Assembly: GCA_963828405.1 (NCBI GenBank)
Contig: CAWHEG010000031.1
Span: 558,001 to 622,000 of the forward strand
DNA length: 64,000 nucleotides
Origin: JANMJD01 sp963828405
Lineage (GTDB): Bacteria; Actinomycetota; Acidimicrobiia; Acidimicrobiales; Ilumatobacteraceae
Reading direction: 5' to 3'
Shown here: positions 26,610 through 34,765 of the stretch, piece by piece
Layout: the number at the start of each line of letters is the position of its first letter
Position numbering within the stretch: position 1 is the stretch's first letter
Translations under genes and position numbers: made by a program
The notes under the pieces: model-generated
What the model saw: the letters and a program-made list of their open reading frames with translations, nothing else
Told to the model about the DNA's origin: nothing
Database searches by the model: none

Positions 26610-27518
26610 TCACGTCTCGGTGGCTCCGGCCGGCAACGGCTGACGGAAGAGGCCCGGTGGAACCGGGGCACCGGCGCGGACGAGTGCGAGATGCCATGAC
26701 GGCGACGAGCCGAGCGCCCACCGCAAGCCGTTCACCGCGGCTCTACCGAGGCGAGCTCCGGCGGGCCCCGGCGCTACCCCGATGATCTCGCTGATCGAGC
26801 GGGGCAGTGTGGCGACGGCGGCACGGAAGAGAGGCCGATAGCCGAGCTGCACCGCCAACGGCAGCGGTGGATGACGGAGGAACTCGACCGCCTTCCGCTG
26901 CGCCGGGCAACCGGCGAGCGCCGGATGCTCGGACACCCAACGCGAGAGCTCCTCGGCGGACGGCGGGAGCGGTGAGGCGCCGAGCAACGCTCCGATGCGC
27001 GTCTGCTCCTCGACGAACCGGTCGGCCTCTGCGGTGGTCAGCCGCTTGGGCCCAAAGGCCTGGAAGGCCACGAGGAACGAGTCGGTCAGGACGTTGTGGA
27101 CCCACGCCGCCATGGCCGGGTTGCCGGCGCTGTAGGGCTTGTCGCGCTCGGAACGCCCTGTCACGGGTTGATGTGCCGTCCGGACGGCCAGCACAGCGGC
27201 TTCGACCTCGGGGAACGCCCCGTACGTGGTCTCGGTGACGTACACCGACGTGCGGTTGAGCCGTCCGAGCGGATCGTCCCGGTAACGCGAGTGCTGTTCG
27301 ACTCCGGCCACCACCTCCGGATGAGCAGTCTGGACGAGCAGGGCGCGGATCCCGCCGACGAACGCCGCCGCGTCGCCGATCACTCGCCACGACACCGAGT
27401 CCGGCCCGAGCATCCCCGGATCGCCCCTGTAGTCGAGAGTGTGTTCGAGCGCTTTCGGGCCGTGGGAGAACAACGACGTCGTGGACCCGACGATCCTGTC
27501 TCGTACGGCTCGTATCAC
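26610..27518 (-). CDS. DUF2236 / MpaB-like oxygenase family protein
   Basis: 302 residues with the DUF2236 (latex-clearing-protein/MpaB) core: an early LLVQTAHPEVVAGVEQHSRYRDDPLGRLNRT, then VHNVLTDSFLVAFQAFG and a helical C terminus. Related proteins bind heme b and act as oxygenases or ergothioneine-type dioxygenases; the histidines in TAHPEV and VHNVL may be ligands, which is inference. GTG start at 27518. It converges with the heliorhodopsin (25-bp gap) and diverges from an SRPBCC gene, so it may belong to the same light- or stress-related region. Confidence 0.8.
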   Translation of the reverse strand: MIRAVRDRIVGSTTSLFSHGPKALEHTLDYRGDPGMLGPDSVSWRVIGDAAAFVGGIRALLVQTAHPEVVAGVEQHSRYRDDPLGRLNRTSVYVTETTYGAFPEVEAAVLAVRTAHQPVTGRSERDKPYSAGNPAMAAWVHNVLTDSFLVAFQAFGPKRLTTAEADRFVEEQTRIGALLGASPLPPSAEELSRWVSEHPALAGCPAQRKAVEFLRHPPLPLAVQLGYRPLFRAAVATLPRSISEIIGVAPGPAGARLGRAAVNGLRWALGSSPSWHLALVRAGAPVPPGLFRQPLPAGATET

Positions 27519-27601
27519 CGTGCATTGCTACCCGTCGTCACTTCCCACCGTCAAGCCGCCGAGCGAACCACGGAATGCCACGCGCTACCACCGGGTTGCC
27601 A

Positions 27602-28048
27602 ATGGCTATGACTACCACCGTGGCCTTCGAGCTCAGCCGGATCGTGCCGATGACACCTGAGCTGGCATGGCAACGTCTCACGGACTGGCGGAGCCACGGT
27701 GAGTGGATCCCGTTCACCCGTGTCGAGGTGGACGTGTCCGACCCCGACCGCTTCACCGCGTGGTCCGGCATCGGTCGGCTCGCACTCGAGGACCGGATGC
27801 TCCTCATCGACCGGACGGTCGACGATTGCGGCCGTCGCGCCCGCATCGCCAAGCTCGGCCCGGTGCTCGTCGGCGAGGCGGAGTTCTCCGTATCGGCCGG
27901 CATCGCGATCGACTCGGCGGTCGTGCAGTGGCGCGAGGTCGTCAGCGTCCCCCATCTCCCTCGGATACTGGGACCCGTGGCCGCGTGGATCGGCAAGTCC
28001 CTGTTCACCATGGCACTCGGCCGGATGGCTCGGACTTCCCGACGTTAG
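27602..28048 (+). CDS. SRPBCC family protein
   Basis: 148-residue helix-grip protein. It begins TVAFELSRIVPMTPELAWQRL, followed by WRSHGEWIPFTRVEV (the usual W..H..W.P.t turn), several beta strands and a C-terminal helix WIGKSLFTMALGRMA. Likely binds a hydrophobic ligand; function unknown. Two in-frame ATGs exist (27602, 27608). The 83-bp gap to the divergent DUF2236 gene is the only promoter space. Confidence 0.75.
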   Translation: MAMTTTVAFELSRIVPMTPELAWQRLTDWRSHGEWIPFTRVEVDVSDPDRFTAWSGIGRLALEDRMLLIDRTVDDCGRRARIAKLGPVLVGEAEFSVSAGIAIDSAVVQWREVVSVPHLPRILGPVAAWIGKSLFTMALGRMARTSRR

Positions 28049-28169
28049 CCACACCGGATAGCTTCGGGTCCGGGAGTCACGGCTCGGACCGGGCACGGCG
28101 GAATCGCCGGCCCGGACGTCGCCGGCGACGCCGGAGAACGGGTCGGTGAGCCGTTCGGATTGGAGATCC

Positions 28170-30746
28170 ATGACCTCGACCTCGCACAGCATCAAGTCCC
28201 GCCGGTTGCGGTCGACGCTCGGACTGGTCGTCGCCTTGGCGGCCACGGCGTGCACCGGCGACGACGGCAAGGCGGCGACGCCGACCGCCGGCAGCACGAC
28301 GACGACCCCCATCGTGGCGGCCGACACGACCACCGCGACGGTCGGCGAACCTGCCGAGACGACCACGCCGACGACCGCGGTGCCGGCGATCACCGAGGAC
28401 CGCGCCTTCTACGTCCTTCCGCCGGGGAACTACGGCGGTCTGCCGACCAACGCCGATTCGCTCGATCAGCTTGCGCTCTACGACGGGTTGACGCCGTTGC
28501 GCGGCGACGTGACCGACGGCGACATCGAGAAGTATTTCCTCCCCGAGGACTTCGAGCCGGTCGGCAAGACCGTCGAGGAGCCGACCGGGCGACCGGGCAC
28601 CACCATCCTGTACGACGAGTACGGCGTGGCCCACGTCACCGGTGTGACCCTGGAGGACCTGGCCTTCGGCGCCGGCTGGGTGAGCGCCCGTGACCGCGGG
28701 CTGCTCCTCGACCTCGGGCGTGGTCCTGCTCGGGCGGCCGTCGCCGACGTCCCGGGAATCGACGCCTTCGCGCTCGTCACCACCGGCCAGGAGTTCATCC
28801 CCAGCGAGGCGGCCGAGCAACTGGTCACCGACCAGGTGCAGGTGCTCATCGACACCTACGGCGCCGAGGGCGAGGCGGTCATCGCCGATGCCCAGGCCTA
28901 CGCCGACGGCCTCAACGCCTACTGGGAGGCCAACGGCACCGGTATCGAGCCGGCGACGGTGAACGACGTGATCGCTACGACGGCGTTCATCGGCTCGATC
29001 TTCGGCGCCGGCGGCGGCGGCGAGGCGCGCAACGCCGAGTTCCTGTCGGCACTGCAGAACCGGCTCGGCGACGAACAGGGGCGTCTCGTCTGGGAAGACC
29101 TGATGCCCGACGACGACCCCGAGGCACCGACCACGCTCGAGCAGCGTTTCGAGTACGGAGCGCTCACCGGCGGCGAGGTGACGGGGTCGGTGGTGATCGA
29201 CGAGGGCTCGATCATCGCCCTCGACCCGCGGGAACCGGCCGCAGGCTCCGCGCCGGTGGTCGGCGCGAGCGGCGTCGACGCCGCCGACACCCCACCCGGC
29301 CTGACGGCCTCGAACTGGCTGACGGTCACGCCCGAGGCGTCCGTCAACGGCACGTCGCTCGCCGTGATGGGGCCGCAGCTCGGCTACTACTACCCCGAGA
29401 TCGTCCAACAGATCCACCTCAGCGGACCCGGCATCGAGGCCCAGGGCGCGGCGGTGCCCGGTCTGGCGATGTACCTGCTCATCGGTCGTACCAAGGACTA
29501 CGCATGGAGCCTGACGTCGGCCAATCAGGACGTGCGTGACGTGTTCGCCGAGACCCTGTGCGAGCCCGACGGATCTGCGCCCACCCGCGAGTCGGGCCAC
29601 TACGAGTTCGACGGTGCATGCATCCCGTTCGAGGAGTTCGACGCCGGCACGCTCGGTGAGACGCCGATCCGCTACCCCGTCTCGGTCCACGGGCCGGTCA
29701 TCGGAACGGCGACGTCGGAGGGCAGCCCGGTGGCGCTGTCCCGCAAGCGGTCGACGTTCGGTTTCGATGCGCTCAACCTGGTGGCGTTGAAGGAGATGAC
29801 CGAGGGCGACGCCGACACGCCGGAGGCGTTCTTCGACACGGCCAACAAGTTCGGATTCACCTTCAACTGGGGGTACGCCAACCGCGAGCACATCGCCTAC
29901 TTCGCCTCCGGCAGGCTGCCGGTGCGGGCCGCCGGTCTCGACCGCCGGTTGCCGACGCTGGGGACCGGCGACTACGAATGGCGGGGATTCCTCGAACGCA
30001 ACGAGCATCCCCACGCCGACGGCCACCCCTCGGGGCGACTGCTGAACTGGAACAACCAGTCGGCGCCGGGCTTCATGCACGGCGACGACAACCAGTACGG
30101 CTCCGTGCATCGGGTCGAGAACTTCGACCAGTGGCCCGACAAGGTTGCGCTGAACGGCGTCGTCGGCGTGATGAACCGCGCCGCCACCGAGGACGTCCGC
30201 TCGTCGGTGTGGCCGGTGATCAGCGAGGTGCTCGCCGGCGGTGACGCTCCGTCCGAGCTCGCCGGTGACGTCGTCGCCCTGCTCGACGCGTGGGCGGCCG
30301 ACGATGCTCCGCTGCTCGACGCCGACGAGGACGGCTTCTACGACTCGCCCGGGGCGCTGCTGATGAACGAGCTCTTCGGGCCACTGGCCGACGCGGTCGC
30401 CGAACCGGTGCTCGGCCCGGTGATCGACGCCGGTATCGACCTGCGAGGGATCGACGCGGCCGGCCGTGTCGACAAGGACCTGCGCACGCTGCTCGGTCGA
30501 CCGGTCGAGGGCAGGTTCAACGTGGCGTACTGCGGCGCCGGTGATCTCCAAGCGTGCCGGTCGTCGCTGTGGGCCGTGGTCGAGGAGGTCGCGTCCGGGC
30601 TGGCCGCACAGCAGGGGGGCGATCCCACCGCCTGGCGGCAGGAGGGCCGGCGGAGCACCTTCGTACCGGGGTTGATCCCCGACGATTTCCGGTCGACCAA
30701 CCGCCCGACGTTCCAGCAGGTTCTCGAGTTCGCGCCACCGAGGTGA
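28170..30746 (+). CDS. Penicillin acylase family (S45 Ntn-hydrolase) lipoprotein
   Basis: 858-residue precursor. The N terminus has SRRLRSTLGLVVALAATAC, a lipobox-type signal, then a Thr/Pro-rich linker. The alpha chain has DEYGVAHVTGVTLEDLAFGAGWVSARDRG. The autocatalytic Ntn site is SNWLTVTP preceded by TA; the serine there becomes the nucleophilic N terminus of the beta chain. Later conserved parts are RTKDYAWSLTSANQDVRDVF, YPVSVHGPVIG, and WNNQSAPGF with the oxyanion-hole asparagine. Family members cleave amide bonds of beta-lactams, acyl-homoserine lactones or related compounds outside the membrane. ATG at 28170 chosen for the signal peptide; an in-frame GTG lies at 28146. Confidence 0.88.
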   Translation: MTSTSHSIKSRRLRSTLGLVVALAATACTGDDGKAATPTAGSTTTTPIVAADTTTATVGEPAETTTPTTAVPAITEDRAFYVLPPGNYGGLPTNADSLDQLALYDGLTPLRGDVTDGDIEKYFLPEDFEPVGKTVEEPTGRPGTTILYDEYGVAHVTGVTLEDLAFGAGWVSARDRGLLLDLGRGPARAAVADVPGIDAFALVTTGQEFIPSEAAEQLVTDQVQVLIDTYGAEGEAVIADAQAYADGLNAYWEANGTGIEPATVNDVIATTAFIGSIFGAGGGGEARNAEFLSALQNRLGDEQGRLVWEDLMPDDDPEAPTTLEQRFEYGALTGGEVTGSVVIDEGSIIALDPREPAAGSAPVVGASGVDAADTPPGLTASNWLTVTPEASVNGTSLAVMGPQLGYYYPEIVQQIHLSGPGIEAQGAAVPGLAMYLLIGRTKDYAWSLTSANQDVRDVFAETLCEPDGSAPTRESGHYEFDGACIPFEEFDAGTLGETPIRYPVSVHGPVIGTATSEGSPVALSRKRSTFGFDALNLVALKEMTEGDADTPEAFFDTANKFGFTFNWGYANREHIAYFASGRLPVRAAGLDRRLPTLGTGDYEWRGFLERNEHPHADGHPSGRLLNWNNQSAPGFMHGDDNQYGSVHRVENFDQWPDKVALNGVVGVMNRAATEDVRSSVWPVISEVLAGGDAPSELAGDVVALLDAWAADDAPLLDADEDGFYDSPGALLMNELFGPLADAVAEPVLGPVIDAGIDLRGIDAAGRVDKDLRTLLGRPVEGRFNVAYCGAGDLQACRSSLWAVVEEVASGLAAQQGGDPTAWRQEGRRSTFVPGLIPDDFRSTNRPTFQQVLEFAPPR

Positions 30747-30924
30747 CCAGGCGGCAGATGATCGCGGCTGGGCGCGGCTGCACCGGCCGGCGGTGTTAGT
30801 CGGGATTCCTTCGCCGGCGATACAGAGCTCCCGGTCGACATCGGGATCGACGTCGCTGCTCGCCACCCACCCACACCTTCTTCGCCAACCGGGGCCGTCG
30901 AACTATCGTCCGTAGATATCGACC

Positions 30925-32193
30925 TTGGCATGGGGACCTGGAACCGCTCGTTCGACGCGAGCGTTTCACGCGATCGTCGCGGTGGGGTTGATCGTTCGGG
31001 TCATCTACTGGCTGAGCAAGTGGAACCAGCCGTTGTTGTTCAACGATGCCGGGTACTACAGCTTTCAAGGTCGCCAGTTGGCCCACGGAGTCTTGTTCAG
31101 GGAGCTGTTCGCCGACCTTCCCGCGGCCGAGCACGGGCCTCTGACGTCGATCCTCGTTGCCCCACTCAGCTTCGGCAGCGATCCGCTGCGCTGGCAACGG
31201 TTGGTCACGGTGCTCACCGGAACCGCCATCGTGTGGCTGGTCGGCCGCCTCGGCCAACGGCTGGCCGGGCCGGGTGTCGGGGTGATTGCCGCCACGATTG
31301 CGGCACTGAGCCCCAACTTCTGGATGAACGACGGGCTCGTGATGTCCGAGAGCGTCGGCATGTTGTGCGTCGCGGCGACGCTGTGGTTCGCGATGGACGC
31401 AAGCGACCGGCCGACCGTCGGACGATTCATGATGCTCGGGCTGTGCGCCGGACTGGGCTGCCTGGCCCGTAGCGAGTTGGCCGCGCTGGCGCCGCTGGTA
31501 CTCGCCATTGTCGTCGTCGCTCGACGTCACCTTGGTGAGCCGGTGCATTGGCGATGGCTCGTGGCGGTCGGGGCCGCCACCGCGGTCATCGCGCCATGGG
31601 CCGTTTTCAATCTGACGCGCTTCGAGCGACCCGTCATCCTGACGACGAACGATGGGACGACCTGGGCCGGCGCCAACTGCGACAGCTCGTGGTACGGGCC
31701 GAACAAGGGAGGGTGGTCGTTCGACTGCGCCGGAGGCGAGGATCCCGGATTGGAGCCGTCGGAACGGTCGGCTCGCCAGCGAACGGCGGCGTTCTCCTAC
31801 ATCCGCCGGAATCTGGGCGGGTTGCCGGGCGTGGTCGCCGCCCGATTGGGGCGGACGTTGGACTTCTACCATCTCCCGAGCGTGATCGCCCCCGACGTCG
31901 GAGACGAGCGGCCGCGGTGGGCCGTTTGGTTGGGCATCGGCGTGTTCTGGACCACTGCCGCGATGGCATTGGTCGGCTGGCGACGAGTGCGAGGCGTTCA
32001 TCGTTGGCTGCTCGGCACGCCGATGGTGGTGGTCGTGTTCACCACGGTCATGTTCTACGGCGGCCACCGCATTCGGTCGCCTGCGGAGGTGTCGTTGGCG
32101 CTGCTCGCGGCCCTCGGATGCCAGGCGGGATGTTCGCGTTCGCAGTCACCTTTTCTCGCGGAGCCAGACGGTGGCCCGGTCGGGGGAACGTGA
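30925..32193 (+). CDS. ArnT/PMT-type membrane glycosyltransferase, C terminus probably truncated
   Basis: About 422 residues with roughly ten hydrophobic helices. The first extracytoplasmic loop has the acidic pair after the first helix (NDAGYYSFQGRQL) that is the catalytic signature of polyprenol-phosphate-dependent GT-C enzymes. HGPLTSILVAPL and YGGHRIRSPAEVSLALLAAL also fit the family. The last 24 residues are polar and unlike the family, and run into an IS3-like end at 32191. I infer that insertion removed the native C terminus. The start is uncertain: TTG at 30925, or GTG further in. The 178 bp upstream hold nothing recognisable. Confidence 0.7.
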   Translation: MAWGPGTARSTRAFHAIVAVGLIVRVIYWLSKWNQPLLFNDAGYYSFQGRQLAHGVLFRELFADLPAAEHGPLTSILVAPLSFGSDPLRWQRLVTVLTGTAIVWLVGRLGQRLAGPGVGVIAATIAALSPNFWMNDGLVMSESVGMLCVAATLWFAMDASDRPTVGRFMMLGLCAGLGCLARSELAALAPLVLAIVVVARRHLGEPVHWRWLVAVGAATAVIAPWAVFNLTRFERPVILTTNDGTTWAGANCDSSWYGPNKGGWSFDCAGGEDPGLEPSERSARQRTAAFSYIRRNLGGLPGVVAARLGRTLDFYHLPSVIAPDVGDERPRWAVWLGIGVFWTTAAMALVGWRRVRGVHRWLLGTPMVVVVFTTVMFYGGHRIRSPAEVSLALLAALGCQAGCSRSQSPFLAEPDGGPVGGT

Positions 32194-32290
32194 CCCGGGT
32201 TCTTGGACACCTGATAACGCGGGAGACCGTGCAGGAAGGAGGGCCGTATGGCCCGTCCGGCGAAGTATCCGGATCCGTTCGGGGTGCGAT
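32191..32290 (+). mobile_element. Remnant of an IS3-family element (left end plus first codons of orfA)
   Basis: TGACCCGGGTTCTTGGACAC at 32191 looks like an IS3-type terminal repeat. It is followed by a good ribosome-binding site (GGAAGGAGG) and an ATG at 32248 encoding MARPAKYPDPF, the usual start of IS3-family OrfA. Homology ends after about 11 codons. The rest of the transposase is absent, so this is a scar left by a deletion or partial insertion. It abuts the end of the glycosyltransferase gene. Confidence 0.5.
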
Positions 32291-32343
32291 GGCCACCGTG
32301 GGGAGGTTGCGGGACCTCGTCGCCCGTTGTGGCGTGGCGTCCG

Positions 32344-33180
32344 TCAGGTGAGCGGCTTGATGGCCTGGAGTGTGTAGGTGAGCGGCAGGCGTTCAGGTCG
32401 GTCGCGAAGGACGTATTCGCCGGGATGATCCACGCTGGGGACCATCGCGTCGCCGAGTGGATTCCAGGGAACTTCTCGGTGTTCGGCGAACCCGGTGACG
32501 GTCAGGCCGGCGGTGAGGACGGCGTCGAAGAGCTCGGCGAGACCGTGGTTGAAATCGACGCTCGTCGGCGACGCCACGGTCCCCGTGCCGGCGTACGTCT
32601 CGCCTTCGGTGAAGACGGTGCCATCGGTTTCGAAGTAGGGGTAGTCGATGACGAGCAGCCCGTCGGAGCGGGGTTCCGCGAGCGTCCACAGGATCGGGTG
32701 GCCTTCGCGGATGAAGAGCCGTCCGCCGGGTCGTAGCAGTCTGGCGACGACGTCGGCCCACCGGCGGACGTCGGGGAGCCAGCACAGTGCACCGATGCCG
32801 GTGTAGACGAGATCGAACCGGGCGTCGCCGAGCACGTTGGCAGCGGCGTAGACGTCGGCTTCGACGAACTCGACGCGTGCACCGACACGAGCGGCGAACG
32901 CTCGCCCCGCAGCGAGTGCTGACGGTGAGAAGTCGAGCCCGGTGACGCTTCGGGCGCCGAGTCGGGCGAGTGACACGGTGTCGGTGCCGAGATGGCATTG
33001 GAGGTGAACGACGTCCAGCCCGTCGAGACGACCGAGGCGTGACAGGTCGTACCGCACGACGTTCGAGAGGTGGTTCGGGTCGTCGAACGACTCGAGGTCG
33101 TAGCCGCCTGGCGCGATGTGGATCGGAACTCGGGCCTCCCAGTTGGCCAGGTTTACGGCGCGCCAGTCGAGTTCGCTCAC
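32344..33180 (-). CDS. Class I SAM-dependent methyltransferase
   Basis: 278 residues. SAM-binding motif I is VVHLQCHLGTDTVSLARLGA, followed by VTGLDFSPSALAAGR with the acidic residue for the ribose, FDLVYTGIGALCWL (motif IV region) and LLRPGGRLFIREGHPIL (motif VI). It resembles the common small-molecule methyltransferases of actinobacteria; the substrate is unknown. ATG at 33180 follows an upstream region shared with the divergent toxin-antitoxin promoter. Confidence 0.85.
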   Translation of the reverse strand: MSELDWRAVNLANWEARVPIHIAPGGYDLESFDDPNHLSNVVRYDLSRLGRLDGLDVVHLQCHLGTDTVSLARLGARSVTGLDFSPSALAAGRAFAARVGARVEFVEADVYAAANVLGDARFDLVYTGIGALCWLPDVRRWADVVARLLRPGGRLFIREGHPILWTLAEPRSDGLLVIDYPYFETDGTVFTEGETYAGTGTVASPTSVDFNHGLAELFDAVLTAGLTVTGFAEHREVPWNPLGDAMVPSVDHPGEYVLRDRPERLPLTYTLQAIKPLT

Positions 33181-33299
33181 GTCTGGGAGGATAGAAGCCC
33201 TATGTCAGTGGTCGGGTCCGGTTTCATTGCGGCGATGACCGCTGCGGCGCCTGGGTTTGCACGCAGGTCGGGCACTGGCACAAATCACTCGGGCCGGCC

Positions 33300-33316
33300 G
33301 ACAACGTCGTGTTGTC
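33300..33316. promoter_or_regulatory. Operator 1 of the small toxin-antitoxin operon (GACAAC-N5-GTTGTC)
   Basis: Perfect 6-bp inverted repeat GACAAC/GTTGTC with a 5-bp spacer, 31 bp upstream of the ATG at 33347. The same half-sites recur at 33329-33344, so a dimeric autorepressor binding two sites is a reasonable inference. Confidence 0.6.
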
Positions 33317-33328
33317 AACGACGAATGC

Positions 33329-33344
33329 GACAACTACAGTTGTC
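33329..33344. promoter_or_regulatory. Operator 2 of the small toxin-antitoxin operon (GACAAC-N4-GTTGTC)
   Basis: Second perfect GACAAC/GTTGTC inverted repeat, here with a 4-bp spacer, ending 2 bp before the ATG at 33347. A repressor bound here would also cover the ribosome-binding region. Its centre is about 28 bp from that of operator 1. Confidence 0.6.
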
Positions 33345-33346
33345 AC

Positions 33347-33602
33347 ATGGAGGTCCTTCCGAGCGCGAGGAAGCACGGGATCTCCGACGACGACATCCGG
33401 CACGCGTTCGAGCACGCGGTGGCCGCCGTCACTGTCCCCGATTCGAGCCGACTTCTCGATGATCGTGGGTCCGGACCAGTCCGCCCAGCTCCTGGAGATC
33501 GGGGTGCTCGCCGATGACGACAACGACTACGTGATCCATGCCATGCCCGCCCGACCCAAGTACCTCAAGCTGATCCGACCGAATCGGGGCGAACAACTAT
33601 GA
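33347..33602 (+). CDS. Small toxin-like protein of a toxin-antitoxin pair (frameshifted)
   Basis: About 85 residues if a frameshift near 33440-33450 is repaired. The first part is MEVLPSARKHGISDDDIRHA and continues FEHAVAAV. The second part, in another frame, is MIVGPDQSAQLLEIGVL, then VIHAMPARPKYLKLI. This S-A-R-K-H-G-I ... I-G-P-D ... IHAMP-R-K pattern is common in small BrnT-like or DUF4258-like proteins encoded before an HTH partner. Its stop overlaps the partner start (ATGA). The frameshift may be a sequencing error or real inactivation. Confidence 0.55.
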
Positions 33603-33877
33603 CGACCAAGAAGCACCCACGAGACCTCACCGCTGGCGAAGCCGACGCCATCGTCGCTGGCTTTGACGATCACGACGACGCCTACTCGGTCACCGACGCA
33701 GCGACGTTGAGCGAACTGCGTGCTGCCGCAGCCAGTCGACGAGAGGCCGATGCGCGCATCGAAGCAGCCGCGCTCGCCGCGCACCGTGCGGGCCTGTCAT
33801 GGGGCGCTATCGGTGCCCAGCTCGGGATGACCCGACAGGGAGCTCGTCAACGCTTCGAGCGCCTCGTCAGTCACTGA
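33599..33877 (+). CDS. HTH antitoxin-like protein
   Basis: 92 residues, acidic N-terminal half and a C-terminal helix-turn-helix (LSWGAIGAQLGMTRQGARQRF). It starts inside the stop codon of the toxin-like gene, so the two are coupled. The two GACAAC/GTTGTC palindromes upstream of the pair are likely binding sites for this protein. The 147 bp after it hold no evident gene. Confidence 0.65.
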   Translation: MTTKKHPRDLTAGEADAIVAGFDDHDDAYSVTDAATLSELRAAAASRREADARIEAAALAAHRAGLSWGAIGAQLGMTRQGARQRFERLVSH

Positions 33878-34024
33878 AGTTCGGGGCATGCCCGTCGCGA
33901 GACGGGATCGCCGCCAACAACAGCCGCGGGAGTTCAGGCGCCTCCGCTGTGCCGGCCCGCCGGCTTCCCAGAGCCTCGTTCCGTCGCGAGGCAGCGGCCC
34001 ACTCCTCACAGCCACATTACGCCG

Positions 34025-34594
34025 TCAACCCGTAACTTGCGCGGGCCGGTATCGCAAGGCAGCCGCACCAGACCGGAACTCACGGCGATCGACGAGCTCC
34101 AGCTGGATGCGCTCGCGCAGACCGGCGAGCAACGTCGGCCCGTGCCCGGCAAGCACCGGCTGCACAACGAACTCATACTCGTCGATCAGTCCCAGATCTG
34201 CCAACGCCAACGGGAGCGTCACGCCACCCACCCACAAGCCCTCGCCTGGCTCCTGCTTGAGCCGCTGAACCACTTGCCCCAAGTCGCCTCGCACCAGCTC
34301 GGCGTTCCAATCGACCCCGCTCAACGTGCTCGACACGACGAACTTCTTCGCCCGATCGATGGTCTCGGCGAACGGGATCTCCCACTCGCCCATCCAGTCA
34401 GGCCACGTGCCCGTGTCCGGCTGCCGCCACGCCGCCTCCATCATCTCGTAGGTCACCCGACCGAAGAGCAGTGCGTCGGCTCGTTCCATCTCAGCGGTCC
34501 AGTAGCGCATCGACTCCTCGTCCGGGGGGAGTCCAGCCTCATGGTGGCAACAGCCATCGAGCGTGACGTTGATCGAGTATCGAAGTGTTCGCAT
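34025..34594 (-). CDS. Dihydrofolate reductase family protein (RibD C-terminal-like)
   Basis: 189 residues beginning MRTLRYSINVTLDGC, followed by ADALLFGRVTYEMMEAAW, KKFVVSSTL and LWVGGVTLPLALADLGLIDEY. This is the DHFR-like reductase fold common in actinobacteria, probably NADPH-dependent, with unknown substrate. It is not a true FolA because the substrate-binding acidic position is not in the FolA context. ATG at 34594 chosen over an upstream in-frame ATG at 34630. Confidence 0.8.
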   Translation of the reverse strand: MRTLRYSINVTLDGCCHHEAGLPPDEESMRYWTAEMERADALLFGRVTYEMMEAAWRQPDTGTWPDWMGEWEIPFAETIDRAKKFVVSSTLSGVDWNAELVRGDLGQVVQRLKQEPGEGLWVGGVTLPLALADLGLIDEYEFVVQPVLAGHGPTLLAGLRERIQLELVDRREFRSGAAALRYRPAQVTG

Positions 34595-34765
34595 ATCGTC
34601 GCTCCCCCTTGATGCGCGCCTCGCGTTCACCCACCGTACTCAGACGGCTGCCGGCGCCATTTCTCATCGGCGACCCCATCGCGCCACTCAACACCGTCGA
34701 GGTGCGAACCAGACCGCTATCGTCTCATCGTGGCTGCGAAGCACGCGGATCGAAAGGGTCTGAGC

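Noticed and set aside
28077..30866. 929-codon minus-strand frame opposite the penicillin acylase
   Set aside because: High-GC antisense artefact; it has no domain signature while the plus strand has the full Ntn-hydrolase pattern.
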